The notes beneath the pieces were generated by a model that was given only the letters and a program-made list of their open reading frames with translations, did no database searches and had not been told where the DNA came from. Positions 36,175 to 46,413 of a DNA stretch of 64,000 nucleotides are shown here, piece by piece. The position numbers and the translations under genes were made by a program. This DNA comes from NCEH01 sp040049195 (GTDB lineage Bacteria; Pseudomonadota; Alphaproteobacteria; Rhizobiales; Xanthobacteraceae), in assembly GCF_040049195.1 (NCBI RefSeq), contig NZ_JBDZDL010000001.1, one strand, 5' to 3'. The number at the start of each line of letters is the position of its first letter. The first letter of the stretch is position 1.

Positions 36175-36552
36175 TCAGGCGCGCCAGCAGGTCGCCCGCA
36201 CGCCGCCGATGGCGATCATGAGCCAGCCGGCGATCATCAGGGTGCCGCCCGTCGGGGCGGTGCCCCAGAGCAATTTGACATCCATCAAAGCCCGCAGCGT
36301 CAAATCGCCCGAAAATAAAAGCGTGCCGAGGCCGATGGCCGAGGCGCCAACGAGAATCCCGGTGCGGCCCCGCAGCAGAGTGATGCTCACGGCCACCGCC
36401 CCGAGGAGCGTAAGCGCGCCGAACAAGAAGAATTGCGCCGCCGTGGCGAGCGAGGTACCCCCCGCGAGATGCGCGGCCACGGCCGAAGCGCCCACGCCGG
36501 CCGCGCCAAAAAGGCCGGCGACGAAGAGCAGGGAGCGGAGCCAGAGAGTCAT
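36175..36552 (-). CDS. DUF423-family membrane protein
   Basis: A 125-residue protein from ATG 36552 (AGGA about 9 nt upstream; ATG 36561 also possible) with four hydrophobic helices: FVAGLFGAAGVGASAVAAHL, ATAAQFFLFGALTLLGAVAVSITLL, GILVGASAIGLGTLLFSGDLTL, and TAPTGGTLMIAGWLMIAIGG. The LFSGDLTL and TAPTGGTLMIAGWL stretches are the DUF423 signature. Function unknown. Confidence 0.85.
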   Translation of the reverse strand: MTLWLRSLLFVAGLFGAAGVGASAVAAHLAGGTSLATAAQFFLFGALTLLGAVAVSITLLRGRTGILVGASAIGLGTLLFSGDLTLRALMDVKLLWGTAPTGGTLMIAGWLMIAIGGVRATCWRA

Positions 36553-36872
36553 TCGTGCCATCCTACGATCACCGGACCGCCTCTTAGCGGGCGACGATTT
36601 ATAGCGTGCCATACGTGCGCGCAGCAGCGTGCGCGGCGCCGCAGGGCGCGCGGTCGCACGTGCCTGTGCATTGCCATTTCAAATCCGGAAGCGCTTTCCT
36701 ACGCGCCGCGCCGGATGGTCTAGAACCAAAGTATTCTTGGTCCAAAGTCTGCCCCGCCCGAGCCTTGTGGAGCGCCGACCCGCTCACCATAATCGCGCCA
36801 AGCAAACACGATCGGGCGCAGCGCGGACCTCATGTGACGCGCGAAACGCCAACGCACGAAGGGGAGGTCTCA

Positions 36873-38825
<1,953 letters not shown>

Positions 38826-38850
38826 TCTTTCCGCGCCGGCGATTTCGAAG

Positions 38851-38880
38851 TGCCCGGGCTTGGCCCGGGCATTTTCATTT
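38851..38880 (+). terminator. Rho-independent terminator of acs
   Basis: TGCCCGGGC-TTG-GCCCGGGCA (38851-38871) followed by TTTTCATTT, 26 bp after the acs stop. Confidence 0.9.
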
Positions 38881-38943
38881 GTGCCGGGGATTTGACGGGA
38901 CGGGGTGTTTGCCCTCGCGGAAGCGTGTGCTACATAGCATCAC

Positions 38944-38962
38944 GTGAAATTACCAATTTCAC
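38944..38962. promoter_or_regulatory. Perfect inverted repeat upstream of the sulfate-binding protein gene
   Basis: GTGAAATT-ACC-AATTTCAC is an exact 8+8 inverted repeat ending 27 bp before the start codon, in an AT-rich leader unlike its surroundings. It is placed where a repressor would block transcription or where a hairpin could form in the 5' leader. The binding protein is unknown. Confidence 0.65.
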
Positions 38963-38989
38963 AATAAATAAAAGTTTATGGAGAGCCCC

Positions 38990-40012
38990 ATGCTGACGCG
39001 CCGCGCGTTCCTGCCTCTCGCTCTGGCCGCGACCTTCGCCGCGCCGGGCGCCGTGTTCGCCCAGCAGGCGCAGCCCGGGCCGAATTCGATCCTGAACGTC
39101 TCCTACGACATCGGCCGCGAGCTTTTCACGGCGGAGAATGCCGAGTTCGTGCCGTTCTGGAAGCAGAAGACCGGGCAGGAGTTGACCGTCAACCAGAGCC
39201 ACGCCGGCTCCTCGCGTCAGGCGCGCGCCATCTTGGAAGGCCTGGAAGCGGACGTGGTGACCTTCAACCAGGTGCTGGACGTGGATGTCCTCGCCAAGGC
39301 CGGCTATGTGGCCAAGGACTGGCAGAAGAAATTCCCCAACAACGCCTCGCCCTATTATTCCTTCCCCGCCTTCCTGGTGCGCGACGGAAACCCCAAGAAC
39401 ATCAAGGATTGGAACGATCTCGTCCGCGACGACGTGAAGGTGATCTTCCCCAATCCCAAGACCTCCGGCAATGCGCGCTACACCTATCTGGCGGCCTATG
39501 CCTATGCGCTGGAGCAGAACAAGGGCGACACCGCCAAGGCCGATGCCTTCGTGAAGAAGCTGCTCGCCAACGTGCCGGTGTTCGACACCGGCGGACGCGG
39601 CGCCACCACCACCTTCGTGGAGCGCGAGACCGGCGACGTGCTGGTGACCTTCGAGGCCGAGACCCGCGCCATCGAGGGGCTCTACAAGGACAAGAAGCTC
39701 AAGACCATCGTGCCGTCCGTCAGCCTGCTGGCGGAATTCCCGGTGGCGGTCGTGGACAAGGTGGTGGACAAGCGCGGCTCGCGCCCCGCCGCTACCGCCT
39801 ATCTCGAATTCCTCTATTCGCCCGCCGGCCAGACGGTGGCGGCGAAGGCCTTCCATCGCGTCGTCGACAAGAATGTGGAAGCCCAGTTCAAGGACCAGTT
39901 TCCGCCGGTGCGGCTGGTGACGGTGGAAGACGTGTTTGGCGGCTGGGACAAGGCGAACGCCGAGCAGTTCGCCTCCGGCGGCAAGCTGGACCAGGTGTTC
40001 GGCGCCCGCTGA
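38990..40012 (+). CDS. Periplasmic sulfate-binding protein
   Basis: A 340-residue sulfate/thiosulfate ABC transporter binding protein. The signal peptide MLTRRAFLPLALAATFAAPGAVFA has a twin-arginine-like TRRAFL. The mature protein begins ILNVSYDIGRELFTAENAEF and contains NQSHAGSSRQARAILEGLEADVVTFNQVLDVDVLA, FPNPKTSGNARYTYLAAYAYA and GGRGATTTFVERETGDVLVTFEAE, the oxyanion site blocks of the Sbp/CysP family. The start at 38990 (GGAGAG in front) is preferred over the ATG at 38978. No CysT/CysW/CysA genes are adjacent, so it must work with a transporter encoded elsewhere. It is closed by a terminator. Confidence 0.95.
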   Translation: MLTRRAFLPLALAATFAAPGAVFAQQAQPGPNSILNVSYDIGRELFTAENAEFVPFWKQKTGQELTVNQSHAGSSRQARAILEGLEADVVTFNQVLDVDVLAKAGYVAKDWQKKFPNNASPYYSFPAFLVRDGNPKNIKDWNDLVRDDVKVIFPNPKTSGNARYTYLAAYAYALEQNKGDTAKADAFVKKLLANVPVFDTGGRGATTTFVERETGDVLVTFEAETRAIEGLYKDKKLKTIVPSVSLLAEFPVAVVDKVVDKRGSRPAATAYLEFLYSPAGQTVAAKAFHRVVDKNVEAQFKDQFPPVRLVTVEDVFGGWDKANAEQFASGGKLDQVFGAR

Positions 40013-40036
40013 GCCGCTTTTTCTACGGCACATCCG

Positions 40037-40070
40037 AACGGCCGCCCTGTCCGGGGCGGCCGTTTTTGTT
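40037..40070 (+). terminator. Rho-independent terminator of the sulfate-binding protein gene
   Basis: AACGGCCGCCC with GGGCGGCCGTT (40037-40064), loop of six, then TTTTTGTTT; 25 bp after the stop codon. Confidence 0.92.
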
Positions 40071-40263
40071 TGTGCGCGGGAACGGCGCGACACGCGCTGT
40101 CGGATTCGCGCCGCAGGTGGCGCGCCTGTGTCGCAATCGGCCGCACACCGGCCGGCGCGCCGCGCCCACAAGTCGTTGCGAATGAGAGACTTTCCAAACA
40201 AGTGCCGACGGCACGCTCCTTGAAAGGCGTAGGGATGTTCCGCACAGGGGTCCCAGCACCGCC

Positions 40264-40632
40264 ATGACCGACACCACCATTGCGCCGACCGAAACCCTTT
40301 CCATGGACGACGTGCCGCAGGTCTATCGCCGCCACGTCTTCGCCTGCTTCCAGCAGCGCCCGCCGGGACATCCGCGCGGCAGCTGCGCCAATTCCGGCGC
40401 CAAGCCGCTCTGGGATCGCCTGGGCCAGAAGATCGAGGCGACGGGCCAGCGCGACATCGCCATGAGCGCCAGCGGCTGCCTGAGCTTCTGCCCCGCCGGC
40501 CCGCTGATGGTGGTCTATCCCGAGGGCATCTGGTACGCGCCCAAGACCGTCGAGGACATCGACGAAATCGTCGAAACCCATCTGGTCGGCGGCGCGCTGG
40601 TGGAGCGCCTGGTCATCGTGCCACGGGTCTGA
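40264..40632 (+). CDS. Thioredoxin-like [2Fe-2S] ferredoxin
   Basis: A 122-residue protein. YRRHVFACFQQRPPGHPRGSCANSGAKPLWDRL and MSASGCLSFCPAGPLMVVYPEGIWYAPKTVEDIDEIVETHL give four cysteines in the C-x12-C and C-x3-C spacing of the thioredoxin-like [2Fe-2S] family, related to NuoE C-terminal domains. The electron partner is unknown. It lies between the sulfate-binding protein and leuB; a link to sulfate reduction is possible but only positional. Confidence 0.88.
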   Translation: MTDTTIAPTETLSMDDVPQVYRRHVFACFQQRPPGHPRGSCANSGAKPLWDRLGQKIEATGQRDIAMSASGCLSFCPAGPLMVVYPEGIWYAPKTVEDIDEIVETHLVGGALVERLVIVPRV

Positions 40633-40647
40633 ACCGGCGCGCGCATG

Positions 40648-40674
40648 AAAAAGCCGGGCCACGGGGCCCGGCTT
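40648..40674 (-). terminator. Terminator of leuB
   Basis: A ten-base stem AAGCCGGGCC/GGCCCGGCTT with a four-base loop; on the minus strand it is followed by TTTTTCATG, 40 bp beyond the leuB stop. The T-run is on the minus side only. Confidence 0.82.
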
Positions 40675-40713
40675 GAAGACGGCGGGGAGCCCAGGGGCCC
40701 CGCGGGGAACCGC

Positions 40714-41826
40714 TCAGGCGGTTGCCTGGCCCAGCTCGGCGAGGATCGCGTCTCCCATTTCCTCGGTGCCGATGATGGCGGCGCCGGGGGTGCGGATGTC
40801 GCTGGTGCGCTTGCCGGAGGCCAGAACCCCGGCAATCGCCGCCTCGATGCGGTCGGCCACCGCGCCGAGCCCGAACGAATAGCGCAGCGCCATGGCGAGC
40901 GAGCCGATCATGGCGATGGGATTGGCGATGCCGCGCCCGGCGATGTCCGGCGCAGAGCCGTGCACCGGCTCATAGAGCGCGGCGCGCTTGCCGGAAACCG
41001 GGTCCACCGCGCCCAGCGAAGCGGAGGGCAGCATGCCGAGCGAGCCGGTGAGCATGGCGGCGATGTCGGAGAGCACGTCGCCGAACAAATTGTCGGTCAC
41101 GATCACGTCGAACTGCTTGGGCCAGCGCACCAGCTGCATGGCGAGCGAATCCGCCAGCTGGTGCTCCAGCTCCACGTCGGCGTAATCCTTGGCGTGCAGG
41201 GCGGTGATGGTGTCCTTCCAAAGCACGCCGGAGCGCATCACATTGTGCTTCTCGCTGGAGGTCACCTTGTTGCGGCGGGTGCGCGCCAGCTCGAACGCCA
41301 CGCGGCCGATGCGGTCGATCTCGTAGGTGTCGTACACCTGGGTATCGATGGCGCGGCGCTGGCCGTTGCCGAGGTCGAGAATGGTCTTCGGCTCGCCGAA
41401 ATAGACGCCGCCGGTCAATTCGCGCACGATCAGGATGTCGAGCCCTTCCACCACTTCGCGCTTCAGCGAGGAGGCGTCGGCCAAGGCGGGGTAGCACAAG
41501 GCCGGGCGCAGGTTGGCGAACAGGGCCAGATCCTTGCGCAGGCGCAGCAGCCCGGCTTCCGGGCGCGCCTCATAGGGCACATTCGCCCATTTCGGGCCGC
41601 CGACCGCGCCGAGCAGGATGGCGTCCGCCGCCTTGGCTTTTTCCATCGCGCCGTCGGAAATGGAGACGCCGTGGGCGTCATACGCGCTGCCGCCCACCAG
41701 ATCCTCTTCCACCGCGAAGGACGCGAGGCCCTGCGCGTCGAGCCAGGACACCACGCGCTTCACCTGCGCCATGACTTCCGGGCCGATGCCGTCGCCGGGG
41801 AGAAGAAGAAGCTTGTGCGTGGCCAT
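40714..41826 (-). CDS. leuB: 3-isopropylmalate dehydrogenase
   Basis: A 370-residue enzyme of leucine synthesis that oxidises and decarboxylates 3-isopropylmalate with NAD. LLLPGDGIGPEVMAQVKRVV, LLRLRKDLALFANLRPALCYP, VRELTGGVYFGEPK, VTDNLFGDVLSDIAAML and HGSAPDIAGRGIANPIAMI are the family blocks, including the Arg/Asp residues that bind substrate and Mg2+. It is transcribed alone here; leuCD are not in the window. Confidence 0.98.
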   Translation of the reverse strand: MATHKLLLLPGDGIGPEVMAQVKRVVSWLDAQGLASFAVEEDLVGGSAYDAHGVSISDGAMEKAKAADAILLGAVGGPKWANVPYEARPEAGLLRLRKDLALFANLRPALCYPALADASSLKREVVEGLDILIVRELTGGVYFGEPKTILDLGNGQRRAIDTQVYDTYEIDRIGRVAFELARTRRNKVTSSEKHNVMRSGVLWKDTITALHAKDYADVELEHQLADSLAMQLVRWPKQFDVIVTDNLFGDVLSDIAAMLTGSLGMLPSASLGAVDPVSGKRAALYEPVHGSAPDIAGRGIANPIAMIGSLAMALRYSFGLGAVADRIEAAIAGVLASGKRTSDIRTPGAAIIGTEEMGDAILAELGQATA

Positions 41827-41931
41827 GAGACGTTCCTGCTTGTGAAGACCCCGGCTCCTCGAGCATGGGTGGGGGCGGTTCTGGTTGGCGCGGAGTGCTA
41901 AAGCCTTCCGCCCCGCAAGACAAGCTTGGCG

Positions 41932-42879
41932 TTATCTGTTGGCATATTGTCGACCAGTTCGCGTCGCGATCCACGCGCCGCCCACGATGAGCGCGCACGC
42001 CACCAGAAGGGGCCAGCGCGCGGCGGCAAATCCGGCGGCGACCAGCAACAGGGTCGAGAGCACCGGCGCGGCGTATGAGGCGACGCCGAGCAGGCCCACG
42101 TCGCCGCGTTTCATCCCGATGTCCCAGGCATAAAAGGCGATGCCCACCGGGCCGATGCCGAGCGCCGCCACCGCCGCCCATTGGACCGTGTCCGCGGGCC
42201 AGACCGTCTCCTCCCAGGCGAGGTGGCAGAGCGCCGCGAGAAGCGCCGTGGCGAGGCAGAAGCCGGCAACGGCCTGCGTCGGCACGTCGGCGAAGCGGGT
42301 CGCGGCGACGGAATAGATGGCCCAGATGAAGGCGCAGGAGAGGGCCGCGAGATAGCCCGGCAGGAAGCGCGCCTCGAAGCCGGAGAAGCCGCCCTTTCCC
42401 ATCAGAAGCACGCCGGTGCCGGCAAGGCCGAGCAGGGCGCCGAGCACATGCGCCCGCTTCAGGCCGGCGCCCGGCAACAGGGCGGAGAGCAGAACGATCA
42501 GCAGCGGCCAGAGATAGGCGATCAGCCCGGCTTCGGCCGGCGGGGCCAGCTTGAGAGCGGTGAAATACATGAAATGATAGCCGAACAGGCCGCCCACCCC
42601 GTGCAGCCAGGCGGCCGGCCGCTGGCGCAGGACGCCCAGGCCCGGCCCCCGCAGGGCGGCGATCACGCCCACCAGGCCGCCGATGGCGAAGGTGAGCGCG
42701 GTGAGCTGGAACGGCGGCACCCGCCCCGTGGCGGCGGTGCAGAGCGCCAGTGTCGACCACAGGGCAATCGCGATGAGGCCGATGCGGGTGGCGCGGCGGG
42801 AGGATAAAGGCGGCGTCCGGCGCGCGGGCGGCGCTGCGGATTCATCGTCGCGCAATTTCGGCCGAAATCGCGGTTTCAT
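41932..42879 (-). CDS. EamA/DMT-family exporter (YddG-like)
   Basis: A 315-residue inner-membrane protein with ten hydrophobic helices in two EamA repeats. A basic leader (KPRFRPKLRDDESAAPPARR) precedes IGLIAIALWSTLALCTAATGRVPPFQLTALTFAIGGLVG; HFMYFTALKLAPPAEAGLIAYLWPLLIVLLSALL and GIGPVGIAFYAWDIGMKRGDVGLLGVASYAAPVLSTLLL resemble the aromatic amino acid exporter YddG. Substrate inferred only. The parS site lies just upstream of its start. Confidence 0.87.
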   Translation of the reverse strand: MKPRFRPKLRDDESAAPPARRTPPLSSRRATRIGLIAIALWSTLALCTAATGRVPPFQLTALTFAIGGLVGVIAALRGPGLGVLRQRPAAWLHGVGGLFGYHFMYFTALKLAPPAEAGLIAYLWPLLIVLLSALLPGAGLKRAHVLGALLGLAGTGVLLMGKGGFSGFEARFLPGYLAALSCAFIWAIYSVAATRFADVPTQAVAGFCLATALLAALCHLAWEETVWPADTVQWAAVAALGIGPVGIAFYAWDIGMKRGDVGLLGVASYAAPVLSTLLLVAAGFAAARWPLLVACALIVGGAWIATRTGRQYANR

Positions 42880-42936
42880 CCGCGGCCAAGCCGCGGAAAA
42901 GTGGCCCTGATCCGATGTTCGTCTGCGCTAAGCCAT

Positions 42937-42952
42937 TGTTTCACGTGAAACA
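42937..42952. other. parS centromere-like site, copy 1
   Basis: TGTTTCACGTGAAACA is the exact 16-bp ParB-binding parS palindrome used by most bacterial chromosomes. It lies in the 179-bp gap between the EamA gene start and the phaB stop. On the upstream side GTTCGTCTGCGCTAAG is shared (in reverse) with the second copy at 51606. ParB loads here and spreads for origin segregation and SMC loading. Confidence 0.95.
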
Positions 42953-43058
42953 TTTTCAAAAAAAGAGAGGCTTGCGGGTGCTTCGGCGGGCGCTCGTGCG
43001 CCGCCCGCCGAAGGGGGATTGGCCCGTGAAAGGCGAAGGCGCAGGCGCCTTCCGCCCC

Positions 43059-43781
43059 TCAGCAGATATATTGCGCGCCGTTGGCGGTCAGCGTCGAGCC
43101 GGTGATGAAGCCGGCGTCGTCGGCGGCCAGGAACACCACGCAACGGGCGATATCCTCCGGTTCGCCGAGGCGCCCGACCGGGATGGTGGCGACGATCTTC
43201 TCCAGCGCGTCGGCCGGCACCGCCCGCACCATTTCGGTGGCGATGTAGCCGGGCGCGATGGCGTTGACGGTGACGCCGACCTTGGCGCCTTCCTGCGCCA
43301 GCGCCTTCACGAAGCCGATCTCGCCGGCCTTGGCAGCGGAATAATTGGTCTGGCCGAACTGGCCCTTCTGCCCGTTGATGGACGAGATGCAGATGACGCG
43401 GCCGAACTTGCGGGCGCGCATGCCCTCGATCACCTGGCGGGTCATGTTGAACAGGCTGTTCAGATTGGTATTGATGACCGCCTGCCACTGCTCCAGGGAC
43501 ATGCGATGCAACTGCCCGTCGCGGGTGATGCCGGCATTGTTCACCAGCACGTCCACCGGGCCCACTTCCGCCTCGACCTTGGCGACGCCGGCCTTGCAGG
43601 CCTCGAAATCGGAGACGTCCCATTTGAAGGCGGGGATGCCGGTCTTGGCGGTGAAAGCCTCGGCCGCGGTATCATTGCCGGCATAATTGGCGGCCACCTG
43701 ATAACCCGCCGCCTTGAGGGCGATGCAGATCGCTTCGCCGATCCCGCGGGTTCCCCCAGTCACCAGTGCGACACGCGCCAT
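43059..43781 (-). CDS. phaB: Acetoacetyl-CoA reductase (NADPH)
   Basis: A 240-residue SDR enzyme reducing acetoacetyl-CoA to (R)-3-hydroxybutyryl-CoA, the second step of polyhydroxybutyrate synthesis. VALVTGGTRGIGEAICIALKAAG is the cofactor motif, NNAGITRDGQLHRM and ICISSINGQKGQFGQTNYSAAKAG carry the Asn-Ser-Tyr-Lys active site, and GYIATEMV and GFITGSTLTANGAQYIC complete the PhaB-type C-terminus. ATG 43781 has GAGGGAG in front. It lies downstream of phaA, with the phaA terminator between them. Confidence 0.96.
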   Translation of the reverse strand: MARVALVTGGTRGIGEAICIALKAAGYQVAANYAGNDTAAEAFTAKTGIPAFKWDVSDFEACKAGVAKVEAEVGPVDVLVNNAGITRDGQLHRMSLEQWQAVINTNLNSLFNMTRQVIEGMRARKFGRVICISSINGQKGQFGQTNYSAAKAGEIGFVKALAQEGAKVGVTVNAIAPGYIATEMVRAVPADALEKIVATIPVGRLGEPEDIARCVVFLAADDAGFITGSTLTANGAQYIC

Positions 43782-44103
43782 GTTCGTCTCCCTCTTCGTT
43801 CGTCTTCTGCCGTGGCCGCATTGGTGCGGCCTTCCTCATCCGGCCGGGTGGCTGGCTGAGCCGTGCCCGGACCGTTCGCACATCGCTCCGCTTCGTTCGA
43901 GCGTTTCCGACGCGTCTTGCTGCCGCGCCCGGACCCGGGATCGAATCGGTGCAACCTTCCTTACGCCGACAACCGTGACGGATGAAAGCAAGAGGAGCCA
44001 TCCTCTTAGCGGGGATCGCTTCCGTTAGGTTTGATTCATCCCAAGGGAATTCGCCCCGCGCGGGTAAAAATCCGGATTGCAACGGGTTGCGGCGGGACCC
44101 TGG
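43782..44103. other. phaB upstream region, no gene
   Basis: 322 bp between the phaA terminator and the phaB start. It presumably carries the separate promoter of phaB. I see no small gene with a ribosome site and no strong palindrome. Confidence 0.5.
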
Positions 44104-44136
44104 TAACGAAAACGCCCGGATCGGCGGTCCGGGCGT
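44104..44136 (-). terminator. Terminator between phaA and phaB
   Basis: On the minus strand ACGCCCGGA-CCGCCGA-TCCGGGCGT is followed by TTTTCGTT, about 54 bp after the phaA stop. It should end much of the phaA transcript before phaB. Confidence 0.82.
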
Positions 44137-44189
44137 CATCGAAATCGAGGCGCGGCCGGTCGTCTTCACCGGCCGCGATTCAGATGCAA

Positions 44190-45368
44190 TCAGTCGCGGG
44201 CGATGCACATGGCTATACCCATGCCGCCGCCGATGCACAGGGTGGCGAGGCCCTTCTTCGCGTCGCGCTTTTCCATCTCGTGCAGCAGGGTCACCAGGAT
44301 GCGCGTGCCCGAGGCGCCAATGGGATGGCCGATGGCGATGGCGCCGCCGTTCACATTCACCTTGCTGGTATCCCAGCCGAGTTCCTTGTTCACCGCGATG
44401 GCCTGGGCGGCGAACGCCTCGTTGGCTTCGATGAGGTCGAGGTCGTCGATGGTCCATCCGGCCTTTTCGAGTGCGGCCTTGGAGGCAGGAATGGGGCCCG
44501 TGCCCATCACCTTGGGATCGACGCCGGCCTGGGCCCACGAGACGATGCGCGCGAGCGGCTTCTTGCCCTCGGCGGCGGCGCGGGCGGCGCTCATGAGCAC
44601 CACGGCGGCGGCGCCGTCATTGATGCCCGAGGCGTTGCCGGCGGTGACCGTGCCATCCTTCTCGAACGCCGGCTTCAGCTTCGCCATGGCTTCGAGGGTG
44701 GCGCCGTGGCGGGGATATTCGTCGGTGTCCACCACCACGTCGCCCTTGCGGGTGGAGATGGTGACGGGGACGATCTCTTCCTTGAAGCGGCCGGCCTTCT
44801 GGGCGGCTTCCGCCTTGTTCTGGGACGCGACCGCGAAGGTGTCCTGGTCGGCACGGGTGATCTGATACTGGCGCGCCACGTTCTCGGCGGTGTTGCCCAT
44901 GTGATAGCCGTTGAAGGCGTCCCACAGGCCGTCCTTGATCATGGTGTCCACGAAGCCGAGGTCGCCCATGCGGGTGCCGTTGCGCACGTGCGCGGCATGG
45001 TTCGACAGGCTCATGGATTCCTGGCCCCCGGCCACCACGATGTCGCTGTCGCCGGTCTGGATGGCCTGGAAGCCCAGGGCAACGGAGCGCAGGCCGGAGC
45101 CGCACACCTGGTTGATCTCCCAGGCCGGGCTCTCGATGGGCACGCCGGCCGCGATCGAGGCCTGGCGGGCGGGGTTCTGGCCCTGCGCCGCAGTGAGCAC
45201 CTGGCCGAGGATCACTTCGCTGACCTTCTCGGACGGCACGCCGGCGCGCTCCAGCGCGGCCTTGATGACGATGGCGCCCAGTTGATGGGCGGGCAAGGTG
45301 CTCAGCGCACCGTTGAACGAGCCGACCGGGGTGCGGGCGGCTCCGACGATGACGACGTCGTCTGGCAT
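44190..45368 (-). CDS. phaA: Acetyl-CoA acetyltransferase (beta-ketothiolase)
   Basis: A 392-residue thiolase that condenses two acetyl-CoA to acetoacetyl-CoA. ATG 45368 follows AGGAGA. INQVCGSGLRSVALGFQ has the acylated Cys, GNASGINDGAAAVVLMS the substrate loop, GGAIAIGHPIGASGTRI the catalytic His and LCIGGGMGIAMCI the second Cys. The length fits biosynthetic PhaA. It is divergent from phaR, with a TGC-rich region between. Confidence 0.97.
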   Translation of the reverse strand: MPDDVVIVGAARTPVGSFNGALSTLPAHQLGAIVIKAALERAGVPSEKVSEVILGQVLTAAQGQNPARQASIAAGVPIESPAWEINQVCGSGLRSVALGFQAIQTGDSDIVVAGGQESMSLSNHAAHVRNGTRMGDLGFVDTMIKDGLWDAFNGYHMGNTAENVARQYQITRADQDTFAVASQNKAEAAQKAGRFKEEIVPVTISTRKGDVVVDTDEYPRHGATLEAMAKLKPAFEKDGTVTAGNASGINDGAAAVVLMSAARAAAEGKKPLARIVSWAQAGVDPKVMGTGPIPASKAALEKAGWTIDDLDLIEANEAFAAQAIAVNKELGWDTSKVNVNGGAIAIGHPIGASGTRILVTLLHEMEKRDAKKGLATLCIGGGMGIAMCIARD

Positions 45369-45470
45369 GATGGTCTCCTGCGGGCGGGCGGCTTTTGCGC
45401 CGCACTCGGATGCCGCGCATCGTGGTTTCGCGCGGCTCTCCGTGTCAATGACCCATGTCGTCGTACGGCA

Positions 45471-45517
45471 CTGCGCAAATACGAAACAGGTGTGCATGTT
45501 GCGCACTATTTGCGCAG
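45471..45517. promoter_or_regulatory. TGC-rich inverted repeat, candidate PhaR operator
   Basis: CTGCGCAAAT (45471-45480) and ATTTGCGCAG (45508-45517) are a perfect inverted pair 27 bp apart, with another TTGCGCAC between. It lies in the divergent phaA-phaR promoter region. PhaR of Paracoccus is known to bind TGC-rich sites, which suits autoregulation here. Confidence 0.65.
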
Positions 45518-45607
45518 CAATTTCCACGCCTGCGCTGCACAAAAGGGTGGCACAACCCACGGAAACGACTTAACCTCGGCACAGTTGAGGAAACGGATGA
45601 CCGGACA

Positions 45608-46237
45608 ATGGCCAAGACGCAAGAGCCAGTCACCATCAAGAAATACGCCAATCGCCGTTTGTATAATACGGGCACCAGCACGTATGTGACCCTCGAAGAC
45701 CTCGCCACCATGGTGAAGGAAGGCGAGGATTTCGTCGTATACGATGCCAAGAATGGGGATGACATTACCCATTCGGTGCTCACGCAGATCATCTTCGAGC
45801 AGGAAAACAAAGGGCAGAACCTTCTGCCCATCGCTTTCCTTCGGCAGATCATCCGCTTTTACGGCGACAGCATGCAGATGATGGTGCCGCGCTACCTGGA
45901 GATGTCGATCGACAGCTTCACGAAGGAACAGGGCAAGTTTCGCGATCAATATGCGAAGACCTTGACCAATTCGCCGCTCACGGGTTCCCCCCTGCCGGGC
46001 ACGCCGTTCGGTGGGTTCGATGAGCATGTGCGGCGGAACATGGAAATGTTCGAGCGCGCCTTCAATATCTTCCTGCCCTTCCCGAAGGGAGAGGCCGGCG
46101 AGCCGCCGCCGCCCGCCGCTCCGGCTGCCGCCGAGCATGCGGCGGACGATCTGGAAGCCTTGAAGCGCCAGATGCTCGATATGCAGCAGAAGCTGGAAAA
46201 ATTGGTCTCGAAGCCGGACACCTCCGGTAATTCCTGA
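45608..46237 (+). CDS. phaR: Polyhydroxyalkanoate synthesis repressor PhaR
   Basis: A 209-residue regulator. VTIKKYANRRLYNTGTSTYVTLEDLATMVKEGEDFVVYDAKNGDDITHSVLTQIIFEQE is the PHB/PHA accumulation regulator DNA-binding domain, followed by the polymer-associated domain (FLRQIIRFYGDSMQMMVPRYLEMSIDSF) and a Pro/Ala linker with a C-terminal coiled coil (EALKRQMLDMQQKLEKL). It senses nascent PHB granules and represses phasin and its own gene. ATG 45608 lacks a strong ribosome site. It closes the pha block and ends at a strong hairpin. Confidence 0.96.
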   Translation: MAKTQEPVTIKKYANRRLYNTGTSTYVTLEDLATMVKEGEDFVVYDAKNGDDITHSVLTQIIFEQENKGQNLLPIAFLRQIIRFYGDSMQMMVPRYLEMSIDSFTKEQGKFRDQYAKTLTNSPLTGSPLPGTPFGGFDEHVRRNMEMFERAFNIFLPFPKGEAGEPPPPAAPAAAEHAADDLEALKRQMLDMQQKLEKLVSKPDTSGNS

Positions 46238-46240
46238 CGA

Positions 46241-46281
46241 AAGCCGGCATGGCCGCAAGGCCATGCCGCGCCGGGCTTTTT
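46241..46281 (+). terminator. Terminator of phaR
   Basis: GGCATGGCC-GCAA-GGCCATGCC (46246-46267), extended by AAGCC and GGGCTT on the flanks, then a T-run at 46277-46281. Confidence 0.85.
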
Positions 46282-46413
46282 AGCGGGCCGGGACTGGATC
46301 GCGGGCAAGCGAACTATGCCCCGTGCGTAAATTCCCAGACGCGCGCACGCTGACGTTCGTTGCGGTACCGGCAGCCCGGAAGACTTCGGCATGTCGGCTG
46401 GATATCCGCGCCT

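Noticed and set aside
38944..38962. Inverted repeat considered as a third parS
   Set aside because: GTGAAATTACCAATTTCAC shares GTGAAA/TTTCAC half-sites in outward order but does not match the parS palindrome.
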